Shown here: positions 15,101 to 30,100 of the stretch, piece by piece
Layout: each line of letters opens with the position of its first letter
Position numbering within the stretch: the first letter of the stretch is position 1
Made by a program: the position numbers and the translations under genes
Notes under the pieces: model-generated
The model's database searches: none
The model's input: only the letters and a program-made list of their open reading frames with translations
Told to the model about the DNA's origin: nothing
Origin: Prunella strophiata
Lineage: Eukaryota; Chordata; Aves; Passeriformes; Prunellidae
Direction of reading: 5' to 3'
Length of the DNA stretch: 64,000 nt
Assembly (NCBI GenBank): GCA_036583965.1
Contig: JAZBQD010000031.1
Coordinates: forward strand, 124,001-188,000

Positions 15101-18100
15101 GTCCTACAGTGCACACCAGCAGCTGCCTTAGCCAGGTTTTTCCCTCACATTCAGCAAGTATTCTCTTTGCCAAAGCCACAGGGAGAGGAACTTTGGGAGC
15201 AGCATCCAGCACAGTACTGGGGACAGAGAACACCAAAGCACAGCTCATAGTGCACTGAATCCTTGTTCCCCATAAATTCATGGAAATTACTGTCCTGCTG
15301 CTTTTAAATTAACACAGGGAAGTGCTCAGATACCAGCCAGCTGTACAGAAAAAGGTCAGGAAGCAGCAAACATGAGCCTGGCATTGTCAGTGACCCTGGA
15401 GCAACTGTTGTTCCAGGCCCAAAACTCAAACCCAGCCCATGTAGCACTGCAAAGGCAGCAGTGCCAGGGAGAAAGGCTCAAGCTCCAACACAACCAGCAG
15501 TCCTGGGGATGTAGCTTTGCCTTTTCTGGTTGGGTGGGCATTGCAGGAATAGGATATACATCCTGCAACACTGCCAACTCTAATTCCAGCCTGCACTGGA
15601 GCCACAGCTTTCCCATCTGGAGGATTCTTCTTTTGACTACAAGCCCACTCGCAATTACTTCCTTTTTTATTTAGGAAAGGACCAGAACCTTTTAGATAAA
15701 TTACTTCATTTCTGAACGTGAGGTGAGCCAGGTAGCCCACAGCTGTGGAGCAGAGAGGTCTGCTCAAGAACAGCTGCAGTCATACTCCACCATGTCCTGC
15801 AGCTGTAACAGCATCAGACACTGACACACACATCCCTCCTGCTGCACCTGACAGAAGGAAAGCTTTGTGAAACTGAAGGGAGCAAAGGTGTAACAGTGCT
15901 GAGGTCACTGTTTGTACCCCACAGCTGAAGAGCCACCTTCCTGCACGCTCTGGAACAGGCAGGTCTGAGGAGCTGCAGGATCTTCCTGTGGTGAAAGCCG
16001 TGGTTGCAATGCCAGCTCCGTGGGTTTGGTTTTACAGACAGCGCTGGCTGCCCTGCAGAAAGATGGCAGCTGCATGGTACTTTGAAACTAAACTGAAAAA
16101 GGGAATTTCTTGAGTACTCAAGTCTTCCCATCAGTCTGAACTGAATGCCAGGGAGTTTGCCAGCATACAGGTACTAGATGTACTCACTCTTGGAAAGTTC
16201 TCCCACTTGGACTAAGTCAGGAAAACACAATAAAGTCTGTGTGATGACATGATGACATCAGCTTGTGTGAAGAGCAAGTCCCCTGGTTTACAGGCAGGTC
16301 AGGAGCAGAGTGCTCCTTCTGCCATGATCCTGTCTCCCTGGTACAAGCACAAACCTGCTACCCCAGTTCTGGAACAAAACAACAACACAGGAGTTCTCTG
16401 ATGGGAAGAAAAGCCACAGGTCTGCAGCTGATGGAGAGGCTATTTCTGGCTGCCAGGTGATGCAGAGCATCCTTCCCTGTACACTGCCACATCAAAGCAA
16501 AACTCACACAGACAATAGCTCCAGGAAAGCAAAGACCTATTCCTCAGATCGAGAATACTTGCCGAAGTTGAACAACAGGTAGCAAAGCTGTCCCTTGAAA
16601 GGTCATGTCAAGGTGTGAAATAATGCATCCTGACTGAAGACAGATTTTTAGAGACATGGGAATAGCAGGAAAAACCAGAGCATGCAAGGATGCTCTGCAC
16701 TGCCAGGAACATCACTGCTTACTTATGAAATAAACCCCTTTGGCACAGGGTGGCTGCTCCAGCAGGGCATGTATGTGCCAAACAGGCCGAGGGCAGCTCA
16801 GCAGCCTGAAGGCAGGCCCATGGGATAATGGGATGCTGGATAAGCCACTCACTGCAGCCAGAGCCTGTCCACTTATTATCAACGTGGGCTGCCACAAGCA
16901 GCACTCTTGTGGCTTCATGGACACAGCTCCCCAGGCAGCTCCCAAAGCTCCACAGTGCTGGGAGGAGAACTCTCTGTGTATCAACATGAAAATCTGCAGA
17001 GCAGATGAACCCACAGATGATGTGCTTACAAAACCTCCAAGTTTCAGCATCATTTCCTATGTCATCCCCTTGAGACAAAAAAAGCTAAAGAAGAGGCTAA
17101 AAGTACCCAGTATCGGTCATTCCTGCACCTGACAAGGGTCCAATCACCAGTGAATTCTGCTCCCAGTCTCTGGCACATCTGATGTGAAGGTGGAGAAGCA
17201 CATGTACACACATGCCTATCATGCCAGGGAACCTGGAAAGGGGTAGTTGCCTTTCTCTGTTTGGGCAGTCTGTCTGATAAGGCAGGGACACCCCAGCAAG
17301 CATTACCTGACCCGATTTTGATCAGTCCGTTGTGCTGGATGAAGATGGTGTCACAGGTCAGGTTGCCATGGATGATGGGGGGATCACAGGAGTGGAGGTA
17401 GCTGGAGATGCAGAACAGAGCACTGGTCAAGGCCTTGAACCCCTCCCTTCACACCCTCCCACATCAAGAAACATCAGAACAGAACAGGAGAGCAAAGGGC
17501 ACATGCCAGGGATTTACAGCAGCCCAGAGATACAGTTCAGTGACTGTACATCAGCCTCTAGCTGAGAACCAGGAACAGGAATTGTCTCTAATGAATCTCC
17601 AGAACATGGGAGGGGGAAGAGAAATCTTTCTCCTATCAGTTCCCCAGAAACTCAGGGTACCAGAGGTAAAGACACAATTTCATCCAACCCAGTACTGCTG
17701 AATGGATTCTAAAAGGGTTACAATTTTATTTTTATACCAAAAAAATCAGAGCCTTAGTCTGTCCCTACTCAAAGGGGACCAAAGAGGCACTTAATGCTAC
17801 ACACACACAACTGGGCATGTTTGTCAGCAGGCACAAATAAAGCTTTTCAGTGCCGGGTCCCAAGTACACCCTGTTTTTGTATCTCACTCTGCTTGGGTTT
17901 ATGTTAGCAGCTAGCCCAAATGAGTACAGTCAGCTCCAAGAAGCTTATTAGAACCCAAACTATTTACCAATAGCTGCAATTTACCCAAGTGGCACCAGAG
18001 TTTCCTCTACGAAGTGCAAGCCATGCTCTGTCATCCAGACTACTGGTTTTCTAAGGTTCTAATTAGCTACTCACTAACTCTAGCTCAGAGTTTTTAAAAC

Positions 18101-21100
18101 CCAAACCACATTCTACTCAGCTGTATTGCACTAAGATGGCTGCAGAAGAGCTGCATCAAGAAACGCACACACACATCTAACACCACCATGCCTCAATATC
18201 CATGAATCCGCTGCCTGTAACAGGCCTGCAGCCTGCCAACACTATGGCAGTTTTTCTCAGTCCTCTCACAAGGAACTTGATTTCCCTGTCATCTTTGCAA
18301 CATTATCCCGACCATGGAGAAACCCAGATTATAAAGCTGGATACTCTGGAGAGCTCCCTAATACTTAACTGCCACATCAGGCCCAATGGCTGGGATCCCA
18401 AGGTCAGTACCCCACGTACCTGAGAGCAGAGAGGATCTGGGTACACCACCGCTTCCATGCCTGCAGATACAAGAGGAAAAGGAGAAAAATCATCCACAAG
18501 GAGCTAATCTGTAGTTCTGTGATTCACAATCCACTCGTAGGATGCAATACATGCTCCAGCTTTTACTGGTGTAAAGAATCAGTACTCCTATGGTCAGCTT
18601 GTTTCTACATATTCCCATGGGTCCAGAAACACACCTGTCCTCCAGTCTCCCATGTACAGACACCTTCCCCCCTTCCTGTGAGGGCCCCTGGAGAGGAACG
18701 TGCCTGTCACACCACACCTAAGAAGCTGCAGAGCTGCTGGCTTTAAAGCAACCAGCACAGAACTGCTGTCCCAGAGAACCTGCACCTGAACTAGGTTACA
18801 GGGACACACGGGAGCTGCAGCAATATGTTATCACCAGTTCTCATTGGGATCCTCTGCTGAAAGGGCTTTCCAGGGGCTGATGGCTCTAAAGAGTTATGGT
18901 CACACAGGAAAAAAGAGTTACCTTTTCATTCATAGTTTTGTGGTTTTTCTTTGTCTTCTTCAGGAACTGTTTCAAGCTCCCTGAAGACATGTACTCAGTG
19001 ATGAAGATCACCTGCGGGGCAGCATGACATGTTACCCTCCACCTTGCTAATTATCTAACAATGAGAACCCAACAGCCTGATGGCTGCACTTACCCTGGCC
19101 TTGTTCTCTTTGACATCAGCCCAGTATTTGTGAAACTTCACAATGTTGAGATGATCCAGCTGAATTAAGTTGTCAAACACTGCTTTAACTTTTTCCTTAA
19201 CATCAGAAAGACAAAAACATGTCATATCAGAGACCACACCAAATATCCTTCTTTCTTCTTGGGTCTTGGTCCCCTCAAACACTAACATATATGTCAAGCC
19301 CCTACATTAAGAACAGGCAGGATCCCATTTTCTTCTGCACTGCACCTCAGCAGAGTGTGGTTTGATTGCCAAGTCTAAATGAACATGGGGGGCTCATGGA
19401 AATAGCACAACAGTCTTCCAGGACATTTCCTATACAGGCCAGGCTTAAGCCAAATTTGCTACGTTTGGACAGTATTCCAAACCCAGCCAATAATCAACAC
19501 AAAAAGTGTTATAGTGTGTTTCTAGATTTTATAATAGTTTTGGTTTTGTATCCCTTTATTTTCCCCAAATGGTTTATATCCCAGATTGTATCCCTACCCT
19601 TCTAAACCATTCCCATTCCCTGCCCTGGCTCTCTGTCAATCACTCACCATCCCATCCCAAGATCTAGACAGTTCAGTCCAAGTCATCCTGTGATTAGTCA
19701 GAGGCCAGGGGTCAACCCCTCAAGTGTTACCTTATATGCTATTCCAAATGTCCATATTTTAGTGTGCATCCCTTGGGATCCTTTATTGGTCAGTGAATGT
19801 TATCTACTTTTTGGTGTGCACCTCCCTTTAAATGTAACCTTGGCGCCTCTCCCGGTGCTCTGAGCATGAGGCCCCCTGAAGTGCAGGAGCTCCTGTGAGT
19901 TCCTGAATAAAACCTTGGATTAACCCTTGCTGAGAGTCGGCCCCTTTCCTTCACCATTGTTGCCCGAGTCTCTTCTGCTGCTGGGCAAACAGCCTGGCTG
20001 CCATGAGTGCCCCGGGGCACTGCTGAGTGCCCCACTGCTGTCTGCTGTGCCAGGGCTGCCCGGGGTTCCTGAGTGGCACCCAGAGAGACAGAGGACCGGC
20101 GACAAAAAAGTATCCAAAACCCCACCCCAGGGCAAGGTATGCTTCTCACATCCTGCTGGGACACACATCAACTTACTTCCTGAAGCTTGAAGTTCTTCCG
20201 CTCAGAAAACTGAACTTCATTCCAGACAACTTCCACACCTTCCTCTGTATCCATGGCCAGGTAGGCACTGTCAATCCCCGGGACATTGCGCTGGTTCACC
20301 TGGAGGGAAGGGTGGAGAGACCTGTGAGCTCTAAGCCAGCAAGACCAGACCATTGCCACGCAGCACTCACTGGAAAATTATGAACTCTGCTCATTAACTT
20401 TTAATTAAATGAGAATTCCAGGACAGGATCTGCACATGTATCTTGGAGCGGGGCATATCCAAAACATGAGTCACTGCAGACCATGTGAGCAGCAAGCCCT
20501 GAGCACACCGGTGGGAAAACCTCATGTGCACAAACGCTGTGTTGCAGCAAAGCTGCCTTCCACCAACAATATATTAGATTTTCATGGTTCAGGACACCTA
20601 TAGTTCATTCCACCACAAAAAAAAAGAAAAAAAAAAAACACTCCAACAATACAAAAGGGATATAGAAATGTCTCAAGAACTCAGATATAACTTTGTGGAG
20701 GAATCCTCTGAAAGGTGATGACACCTGAAACCCAATCAAAGCAGAGAGGAATACAGGGAAAGCTGAAGCTTCAGAGGTGGGAACCAACGACACAAGGGAA
20801 ACCACTACAGTAATTTCTTTAGTTAATAATTGTAAACATTGACCCAGCACAAGTACATCCACACTGAATATTAAAGATGCAGATGAGCACTCAGAAAGCA
20901 GCAAGGTAAGGGGAGGGGATTGAGAGTCTGGAGCCCAGCACGAGAATGGCAAGGGCTGTGGTAGGACATAAGGCTGAAAGAGCTGCAGAGATCAGAGGGG
21001 AACCCCGCTCCCAGCAGCAAAATTTTCTATAACATTGTTCTTCTTCAGATATGTAGCAACACTCAAAGAAGAACATCGTCTCTTCCATCCAACATCCATG

Positions 21101-24100
21101 GCACTTACTGCATTGCCTTTGCCAGGCAATTTCACAGGCCCACAGCAGTCACATCATGGTGAACATCCCACTGCACCAGGCAACGTGCAGTGATAGAAAT
21201 GGATTCAAAGCATTTAAAGAGGACAAGAAGGTAGAATTCGTCTTTTAATTGTCAACCAGCAATCATTACTGTTCCCATCTGTTGACCACACACCAAGAAT
21301 CACTTCACAGATTTATAGGACATGAGTTGGAAGTGACTCCCAAGGATCACTGAAGTCCAGTTTCTGGTCCTGCACAGGAAAACCCCAAGAATCCCACCCT
21401 GTGTCTAAGAGCACTGTCCCACCACCCCTTGAACTCAGAAAGGGTTGGTGCTGATTACCAGGCTTGGCAGCTTTCAGCTGACCCAGTTTCCACCCCTGAG
21501 GTAACTGTTAACACAGATCTACCTGGCAAATCCAAACTCATCTTCTACTTCTACCACCTCCAAAACTTGGCCATTTCAGAGCTCCTTCTTCTCATATTGT
21601 GTCACCTTCTCTTCCCTCACTAGGGACCCCATCAGCATCCTATTGCTGGGAACTTCTCATCTTATATAAGAGCTCCCTCAAAAATCCCTTCTCCCTTGGC
21701 AGCCACTTTCACATTATCAAATTTACCCAATTTCATCATTCCAGCTGAGTTACTCTATCCCGTTCTACTCCTTCCATAGCCTGACAACACAGAGTGACAG
21801 GCCACCAATACAGGTGGGATTCTTTATGATCTCCCAAGGGACTCTGAACAGGCCCAATGACATTTAATACTCTGACACTGCAGGTGACACACTGCAGGGA
21901 CAAAGAGTGCCAAGCACAGTAAAACCAGAGTGATACGGACTTCTCTGGCAACTCAGCAGTAAACAAGTATGACACAACCAGCTAGCTGCAAGGCGTGGCA
22001 CGGGCAGGAATAAGGGGTACAGGCCATAATTACACAAGGAGAGCCTGAGCTACAGAGGACAGCTATGGAAAATCATCACAGGAGGTGACAGCAGAGTATG
22101 AACCACCCCACTTCCTTCCACTTGAACCGCCTACATAACTGAGGGGTGAAAGGATTGAGATTTGATTTAGGAAGGCATTCATATTGATCCTAAAAACTTG
22201 ATTTTGTATCTATATCTATCTATCTATCTAAACATACTGATACCAACAGGCCAGGCCTGTTATGTTACGTCATTAAAAAAAGCTGAAGGAATAAAAATAA
22301 TTAAGGCCAGAACATTTATTTCTTCAAAGTTTAGAATAACTAATATCTTAGGGATGACAGTAGCATAAAATCACCCAGTACAATTACTAAAGCTGAATGG
22401 CAAAAGGTTTTACCTTCAGGGAAGGCTAAAGAAGCCCAAGGCAGCAGAAAGGCAGGTGTGTGTGAGCAGTGCAAGGACAAGGTAGCAGCCACCACACTGA
22501 TACCCAGTGCCCCTGCATCCCTTTGGATTCTCCTTACTTCATCTCACCTGCTGCCTGTTCACAGAAACATCAAGGCTGGAGAAGACATCTAAAAGATGGA
22601 GTATAACAGTTTAAGGCCCTCTACTGAAAGGCATCCAGCTTTACTGGATTGACTAAGTCCTCAAGTACTAGCAACTACTGAAAATCTGCCCCAGTAATGC
22701 AGCTGGGGCTGTGGACTTGTCACATCTCCCACTTCTGGCCAAGCTCCCCAAGCATAAATGATTTCCACGACTCATAGGCAATATCCCAGAGCACCAGATA
22801 TGACTCAGGACACCAAACCCAGCGGACATCACCAATGGCAATTCTGTTCCTCAGGAGATTCAACAGCTTGGGGAGAAAAGGAGAAAAATGCAGACAGACA
22901 ACTGAAAGGTAACAGCAGATTCCTCCTGCTTGCCAAATCCCTACCGCACATCCCTTCCCATGCTCAGCAAGGCAGAATCCTAAACCCTCATGAAAGCATT
23001 GAGATAATTTATTACTCTGGTGTTTGTCCCAGACAGCCCCAGACTAAGCAGTTTCTACACTCTGAGGGAGGAAGTGACCTGAGCCCAGCTTAGCCCGAAT
23101 TTCTGCAGCACAGCAGAGGAAGCAGCTCTGCACTACAGAAGTGCAAACACAGCTCTGAGTCCATGCAAGCAAAAGGCAAGGAAACTCAACAAGAATTTCA
23201 AGTACTTAAAGGGGTATGGGTGGAGTGGCACAAAAGCTCTCAGAAGGAAAAAGTCTGGAAGTTAAATTTCCCTTTGGAAAGTTATTCCATTGTCCAATGC
23301 ATATTTTTTCTATAGCCCTCAAACATCTGTGTATCTGTTGCTGAAAGAGCACAGACTTTTGAAGAGACGTTCTGTAGTTCACATGATCTGTCAATTAAAC
23401 AAAAAATAAAAACAGCCTAAATTACAAGTCACAGTGATGATTTACAATCTAGGGATAAAAGATATAAAAACTGGGGAAAAGTCCACAATAACTAGAGCAT
23501 CAATACAGAATGGACTTGCACATTGAAAAAGAGCTGGGGAGTGGCAGCACACCAGGCCACCCTCACAAGAAGCCCCAGATCTGGTTCAGAGTAGCATGAA
23601 GATGTTACCCAGTTTCCCTGAGCCACTTGTTTAAGCCAGAGAAAGGTGAAAGCTGTGCCCAACCATCTGGGACATGGTTGGGATTAGAGATGAGAGACTC
23701 CCAGAGCCAGCAGCTGGGCCATGAGGAGCTCAACTTCTCTTTGAGCTGTGGGGAAACTAAAAGCAGCAAATTTATGAACAGAAATTGAACAAAAAGGGCT
23801 CTCTGGGATCTGAGGCTAATCCAGAATGTAACACAATAAAGAATGCCAGGTCCGCTGCAGGCAAAGGGAAAAGAAATCCAACAAAGCAAAGAAACAATGC
23901 TACTTCATGTTTTAATTAAACTGACACATTGGCCTTGGCAGTTACAGTCATAGTACTGAAATGCTGAAAGGCTTTAATTCAACAAGAAAATTAAAATAAC
24001 CAGTGTAATTTAACAGCAGCAAGAAAAGGAAGGTATTGATTATTACCATGGCTGTACACACCACCTCATGCAGCAACTAAACTGTAAGGAAAAGACAATC

Positions 24101-27100
24101 TGACCATCAGCAATATAGTAATTGGTTCTTCCTGACATGCTGCAACAAGTAACAGGATCAAACACATCAGCAAGAAGTCAGTCTGTGAACCCAATGGACA
24201 CATCTGGACCATTTAAAGACAGAGCTGAAAGTCCTGCATGTGTTGAAGTTCTCCCTCGCTCATAACTTCACTGCACCAGATCAGGAGATGCTGTGCTGAA
24301 ACCCAAGCCAAAGCTGACACATCCTTTAGGCACCAACAGTACGAGTCTCTGACACCTGCCATGGATCCTTGCTCTGTGCTGACCTGCACAGCTGAGCCCT
24401 GCTGGGAGCCAGGACACCCTGCATGGAGCCCAGGCCCCTCCTGCCAGCTGCATCTACTCTACAGGAAAGGGACAAGTTATGAACCCCTGCATGGTGTCAA
24501 ACTGCCTGTGTCACACCACCATTCTACAGGCTGTCACACAGTGGCCATCCAGCCTCTCCAAAAGCACTCTGACAATTCTGACTAAACAACACACTGCAGG
24601 ACAGACCTAACTAAAAATTCCCACCAGGAAACTCCCCAGGCAGTAGATCAGCAATTTACAAAAACACAAAAGTATGAGACAAGTCAAGATACTTTGAATA
24701 GAAACAACACTTCTCTGGATACAGTCACTGAGATTGGAAAAGCAGTCTCAGATCGAGTCCAGCCACTCCCCCAGCACTGCCCAAGGCCACTGCTAACCCA
24801 TCCTGCAAAGTGCCACATCCACACTGCTTTTAAATTCCTCCAGGGATGGGGACTGCACCCCTGCCCTGGTCAGCCTGTGCCAAGGCTGGACATATCTTTA
24901 AAGAAGGAGTTTTCCTTAATACTCAGCCTGAACCTCCCTTGGCCCTGAAGCCTGAAGCCATTTCCACTTGTCCTGTCCCTGTTCCCTGGGAGCAGAGCCC
25001 GATCCCCCTTGACTGTCCCCTCCTGTCAGGGGGTTGTTGAGAGTGAGAAGGTCCCCCCAAGCCTCCTTTTCTCCAGGCTGAGCCCCTTCCTGTCTCTGGA
25101 CACACTCCAGCCCCTCAATGTTCCCTTCTCTGGACATGCTCCAGTCCCTCAATATCTCTCTTGTTGGGAGGGGCCCAGAGCTGCCCCCAGGATTTGAGGT
25201 GCAGCCCCACCAGTGCCAAGTATCCCAGAGGGAAAGAGGCATCATTCCACCTATTTAATGGATACCAGAAATGAATACAAATTGCCTAATGCAAGACCAA
25301 AGGGATGAGTGCTCAGTTTCACTTGGTGCTTCAAAACAAACAAGCAACCCAGTGGAGTCCAGGAGCTCAGTCACACTGAGCTGGTCTGTGGAAGGAGGAA
25401 GAGGCAATGATTCTTCATCCCTAACTCCCAAATGGAAAAACAAACAGCACAGCAAAATAAATAGGGGAGTGTGGAAGAAACCCGATATCTATAAATAAGC
25501 CCGTTCAGACAGTTCATCAGGAAGGTTCTGGTAACTGCACTGGGGCAATAAGTTCAGATGAGTGCCAGCAGTGTGACACTCCAAGGAGAGAGGGAAAACC
25601 AGACAGGACAAACTCCATGTGAGCTACTCCCAGTCTGCTACAGCCCATCCTGCTCTTCTGTGATACTTTCACTTGGCAGAGAGATCTTCAAATCACTGCA
25701 GGTAACTCTGAACAACATCAGTAACACAGGAGAGGGGTTGAACACAAAATGCCATAAAAATTGGTATACTGCGGAAGTACCAGTCTTGGAAACAATCCCC
25801 AAAGCCACATGAAACACTAATGAAAAGTGATTATTTCACATTTTCTGATAATACTGGAGAAAGCAGGCAATGAGGTGAGCAAACATCATATTTTAAACAG
25901 GACAATGAACACCTGATCGTGACACACATCTATAAATGGCAAAGCTGACTGCCATAAGATGTCAGAAGTAAAAATGGCTGCAAGGTGAGATTATCGGTAA
26001 TTTTGGAATGGAATAAGAGTATTTGGGTACACTATTGATGGGATGTTTGAGGGAACTTCCAAAAGTATGCAAAAAGAACGATCGAGACAAGTGTCAAGCC
26101 AAGCCCTTAGCCTTGTCACCATCACCTGTACTGTCTTTTTGTTAAACTATTTTTCAAACTATTTTCCACGCCAATGTGTTTCTCAATCTCTGCACAGGCA
26201 AGCAAGCACACACATCTGCAAGCAACCTTCACACCAGACAAGACAGAGAGCTGGGACAAGAGGTCTTGCGGTTGGATTTTGCAGAGACAGAGGACCTGGG
26301 AGAAAGGTACTAGACACCTGAAATGGGATTTTTCCTGAGCACTGATACAGAGAAACAGGATACAGCTTTCCTTTCATCCATGTCACCATGGGATGCTTGA
26401 AGATCACCATGCTTTCATGGCTAACCCACATCTGGTTGTGCCTCTGTCTATCAGGATTTGCCACACAGCCTCCCTGCAGGCAGGATCTGGAGTCAGAGCC
26501 AGCACACAGCCTCTCCCCTCTGCTGGCCCAGCAGGAAGCCTCTCCCCAAGCCCATGCTCCACCAAAGCCATGGCAGCTGTCAGGATACCACGATGGCTGC
26601 CTGGGCTTCCCAAGACAGAGGGCTGACAAGGGCAGGCTTTCGTGCTGCTGCAGACCATGGCATTTTTAGAACAGCTCTGTAAGGAATGCAGAGAGAACTC
26701 CATCCCTCAGCTGCAGGCAGCCAGAGTGTGCCCAGCACCTCCAGCCTCCCAGGAGCTCTGGAGAGCAGCAGCCAGCCACCCCTGCTCCAGCCACTGCTGC
26801 AAGGAGTGAGTGCCAGCTGTCCGTCACAGCCTGTGAGCAAGGACACAACGGGGTTGTGACAAAAGCTCAACCCCCTCTGCACCCTGAAGTGCCCCTCAGC
26901 TCATTCTGGCACATCCCAAGGGTTCATTTCTTTCAGGGAGCCCCCACATGAGCCAATAAAAATGTTAAAAGGCTTCACATATTCCCTTCTTCTTAATACC
27001 TTCCCTGTGGTCAAGGAATGCTATAAAAACTACAGCATGGCATTAGTTTTCTCCACCAACTGGGAAAAAACCAGATCCATTGTCAAAGCCTATCAGGGAG

Positions 27101-30100
27101 CTGGCAGCCCTCTAAGTGCCAGCTTGCTTGGAGGACTGGTGCTTATCTTTTACTACCTCAGCAAGTTTCTTTCCAGTCACAACAGAGGCAGAGAAAAATC
27201 AGCCTCCAGCATCCCAGAATCCAAGCACTCAGTCTGTTAACATTTTTTCTCCAAGAATCCTGCACTCTGTTCCCTTGAAGAAATGTAAATCCCAAGGTAC
27301 AAAAGTCACCAACTACATTCAAATGAAAAATAATTCAAGCAACTGAGACTCCCCCTAGAAGTGAGAAGACAACAAAGAGATAAAGATTCAGCAGAGCCAG
27401 TGCTTCACTTCCTGTCTCTCTGAGTTCAGGTCCTCATGAATCACAGCTCTTTTCTTAAAATTGGACAGTTCCAGCATAGATCGAGAGCATCCGTAAGCTT
27501 GAGCACTGAAATCCAACTGTAACACCCAGCCATCAACAGCTGAGGAGTGCCAATCCAAATGACAGACAGATCTTCCATAGAAAAAAGAGAACCAAACTAA
27601 TGGCGCTGTGCTGCCTAAATAAATGTTCTGAACTTCCAGTATCCAATGCAGAACAGCAAGACTGGATTCACATGCACAAGTGCACTGCTGTCTCAAACGC
27701 TGCTCCCTGAATTCTGCTCCTGACCAGACACCCAGGACCAAAGGGAACTCCACCCATCACACTGTCATAGTCTGCACACCACTGTAAAGGAAGCTGTGAA
27801 GGGCTGCAGCTTTCATTTGAGGGTGAAAAACACCAGACAAAAAAGCAAGAATTATTCAACGTAGCAACCACTGCATGCACAGACACAATGACGCACAAGG
27901 CATGTGCCCAGAGATAAGGCAGACACGAACGTCTTGATCTCAGCAGTCACTGAAGTGGGGCAGAACACGAAAAGTGCAGCAGGGGAAAGTCCAGCAGCTG
28001 ATCCACAAATGAGTTAGTAACACATGAGCCACAGAGCAACAATCAGCCACAAGGTCACTGATGGCTATCAGGAACTGAAATGCCCCCTTCAGCCATCCCA
28101 AAAATCCCCCTCAACACTTCAGAATCCATGGGACAGGTGCCCAACCCCTGTGCCTGCCGTCGGTGCAGGACAGCATGGTCAGCACTGGGACAAGATGACA
28201 GACAGGACACGAGCAGGACTGCAAGAACAGCACAATGCTCTCCCACTGCTCTTGAGCAGCCTGGCATATTCTCTGGGAAAGGGTAAAGGTATTTAAGCAG
28301 AGATCAGTGCTCACTCTCCCATTTTGTCTCTCTTCTGCTCTAAGTGCCAGGCTGAAGAGTGCAGCAGCGCTGGATGAGAGCAGCACCGCCCTGAGCAGAC
28401 TGTGCCTCGTGACGAGCCCCCAGAACAGGCAGCCAGGCCCAGGCCTGTTGGTCTCTGCCCTCTTCACCCTGACACACACTCACACACACCCCAAAAAAGG
28501 GACCTGCTTGTGCCCACACATGCATGACACTGATTCCTTCTCTCTAAAGTATACTACAAAGATGTCAACAAAGTACTTCTTAAAAAGCCTTGGCTTACAC
28601 AGTCACACGGTGTTCTCTTCCCCAGAAGACGTACAGAAAGAAACTCAGTCAACAGACAGCCATCACACACAGCAAAACCAAGGACATCGCCATCTAGGAA
28701 GGGTTGAGCCTCTCCTACTCACATGAGCTTGCCAAGCCAAACACCAGTAACACTGGGTTGAAAATAAAGATTCTGCTGCAGCAGTGCACAACTCTTCCTA
28801 CATTTATGTATCATCCATGCAGCTTCCAGCAGGGACAGCAGGCACGAAGCTCTCCATTTCAGGAGGCTAAACCTGACCTGCTAATGTGGTGCTGCAATCC
28901 TGCTCCATTAGGAAGTTTCTATTCCTAGGAGGCACAGCAAATAATTCTCAAGATACTTGGACAACCCAAGAAAAGTAAGTTACGCATGCATGCTGCCTGC
29001 AAGAAGGAAATGGAAATGTCCTGTTACAGCAGGACAGTAGAAACAGAGGGGTTGGTTTTCAGGGACAGCAAGCAGAAGAGAGCCAAGCGAGCACAGGCTG
29101 GGAGACCCCACCAGCCCTGTGACCACCCTGCCCTCATGCTGTGGGGCCTTGCCCTGTGCTTCAGCCACAGGACAAGATACTCTGTAAAGCCTCCCCTGTG
29201 TGTTGGTCAGGAGAGCAACCAGGGATGTGGGCACAATTCCAGAGCCAGATTCAGCTCTGGGAGGAAAGCAGCACAGCCCACAACACTGCAGGAACCACAG
29301 GTACTTCTCCGTGTTCCACAAAAATTGGAATTTGGGGAACATAAGCATTTTCTATCTTATTAAATAGGGTTCCTAGTTTAAAATATCACAGAAGCATTTG
29401 ACTTTAATAAAACTACTCTGAACTTTCATGGGAATTACACTCTTTGCACTACAGAAGCTCCCTGTTTATAGGAAGAATTACAATCAATGAACTCAACACT
29501 CAATCCTTTTTTACATCTGAAATTTAAACAGGAATAGAATACAGAACAGCCAGCTGGAAGGGACCTCCACAGATTTCCTTGTTCCACTGTTCAACCCAAT
29601 CAGGGCTGGCCCATGTCACAGTATGTTGGGCATCGTCCAAATGCCTCAAACACGGACAAGTCTGGGGTACCGACCTCCTCTCCAGGAAGCTTGGGGCAGG
29701 CGTGACCCTCTCGATAAGGAAATGCTCCCTCTTGTCCAGCCTGAGCCTCCCCAGATGAAGCTTGGAACCATTCCCTGGTGTCCTGGCCCTGGATCCCAGG
29801 GAGAAGACCTACAGGAGTATCTCCTGTCATGAACATCTGGTTCTGGTGTGTGTAATAGCCCCAGGACGGGGTTCTGTGCCGTCCCACCCTGCTCCTGCCC
29901 GGATGAGGCTTGCCCTCTCGATACCAGGGCACATGCTCGCTACAGCCAAGATGCTGCCGACAGTACCCTTTGGTCCCTTTCTGCAGGGGTGCGCTCCCCC
30001 CGCTCAGCCTTGATCCCAGCAGCATTCCCCCTTGTGAACCAATGTATTTTCGTTAGTGGATATGGTTCAGCTCCGTTGGGCGGCCCGCTCGGGGTCCCCT

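Larger units (their letters stand above)
4361..17306 (-). other. Large NRBP1 intron (12.9 kb)
   Basis: Splits the pseudokinase domain right after the IGS motif, in phase 1. It contains a CR1 fragment (8990-9205), a 68-bp tandem duplication (9271-9406), a GC-richer patch with overlapping open frames (12345-12760) and an AC/AT microsatellite (13450-13530). The remainder is unannotated intronic DNA; short open frames on both strands look like chance. Confidence 0.75.

Noticed and set aside
26388..26669. 93-residue frame with a signal-peptide-like start in the NRBP1 intron
   Set aside because: A hydrophobic start alone is weak. Several other frames on both strands overlap it, and no family or splice context supports it.
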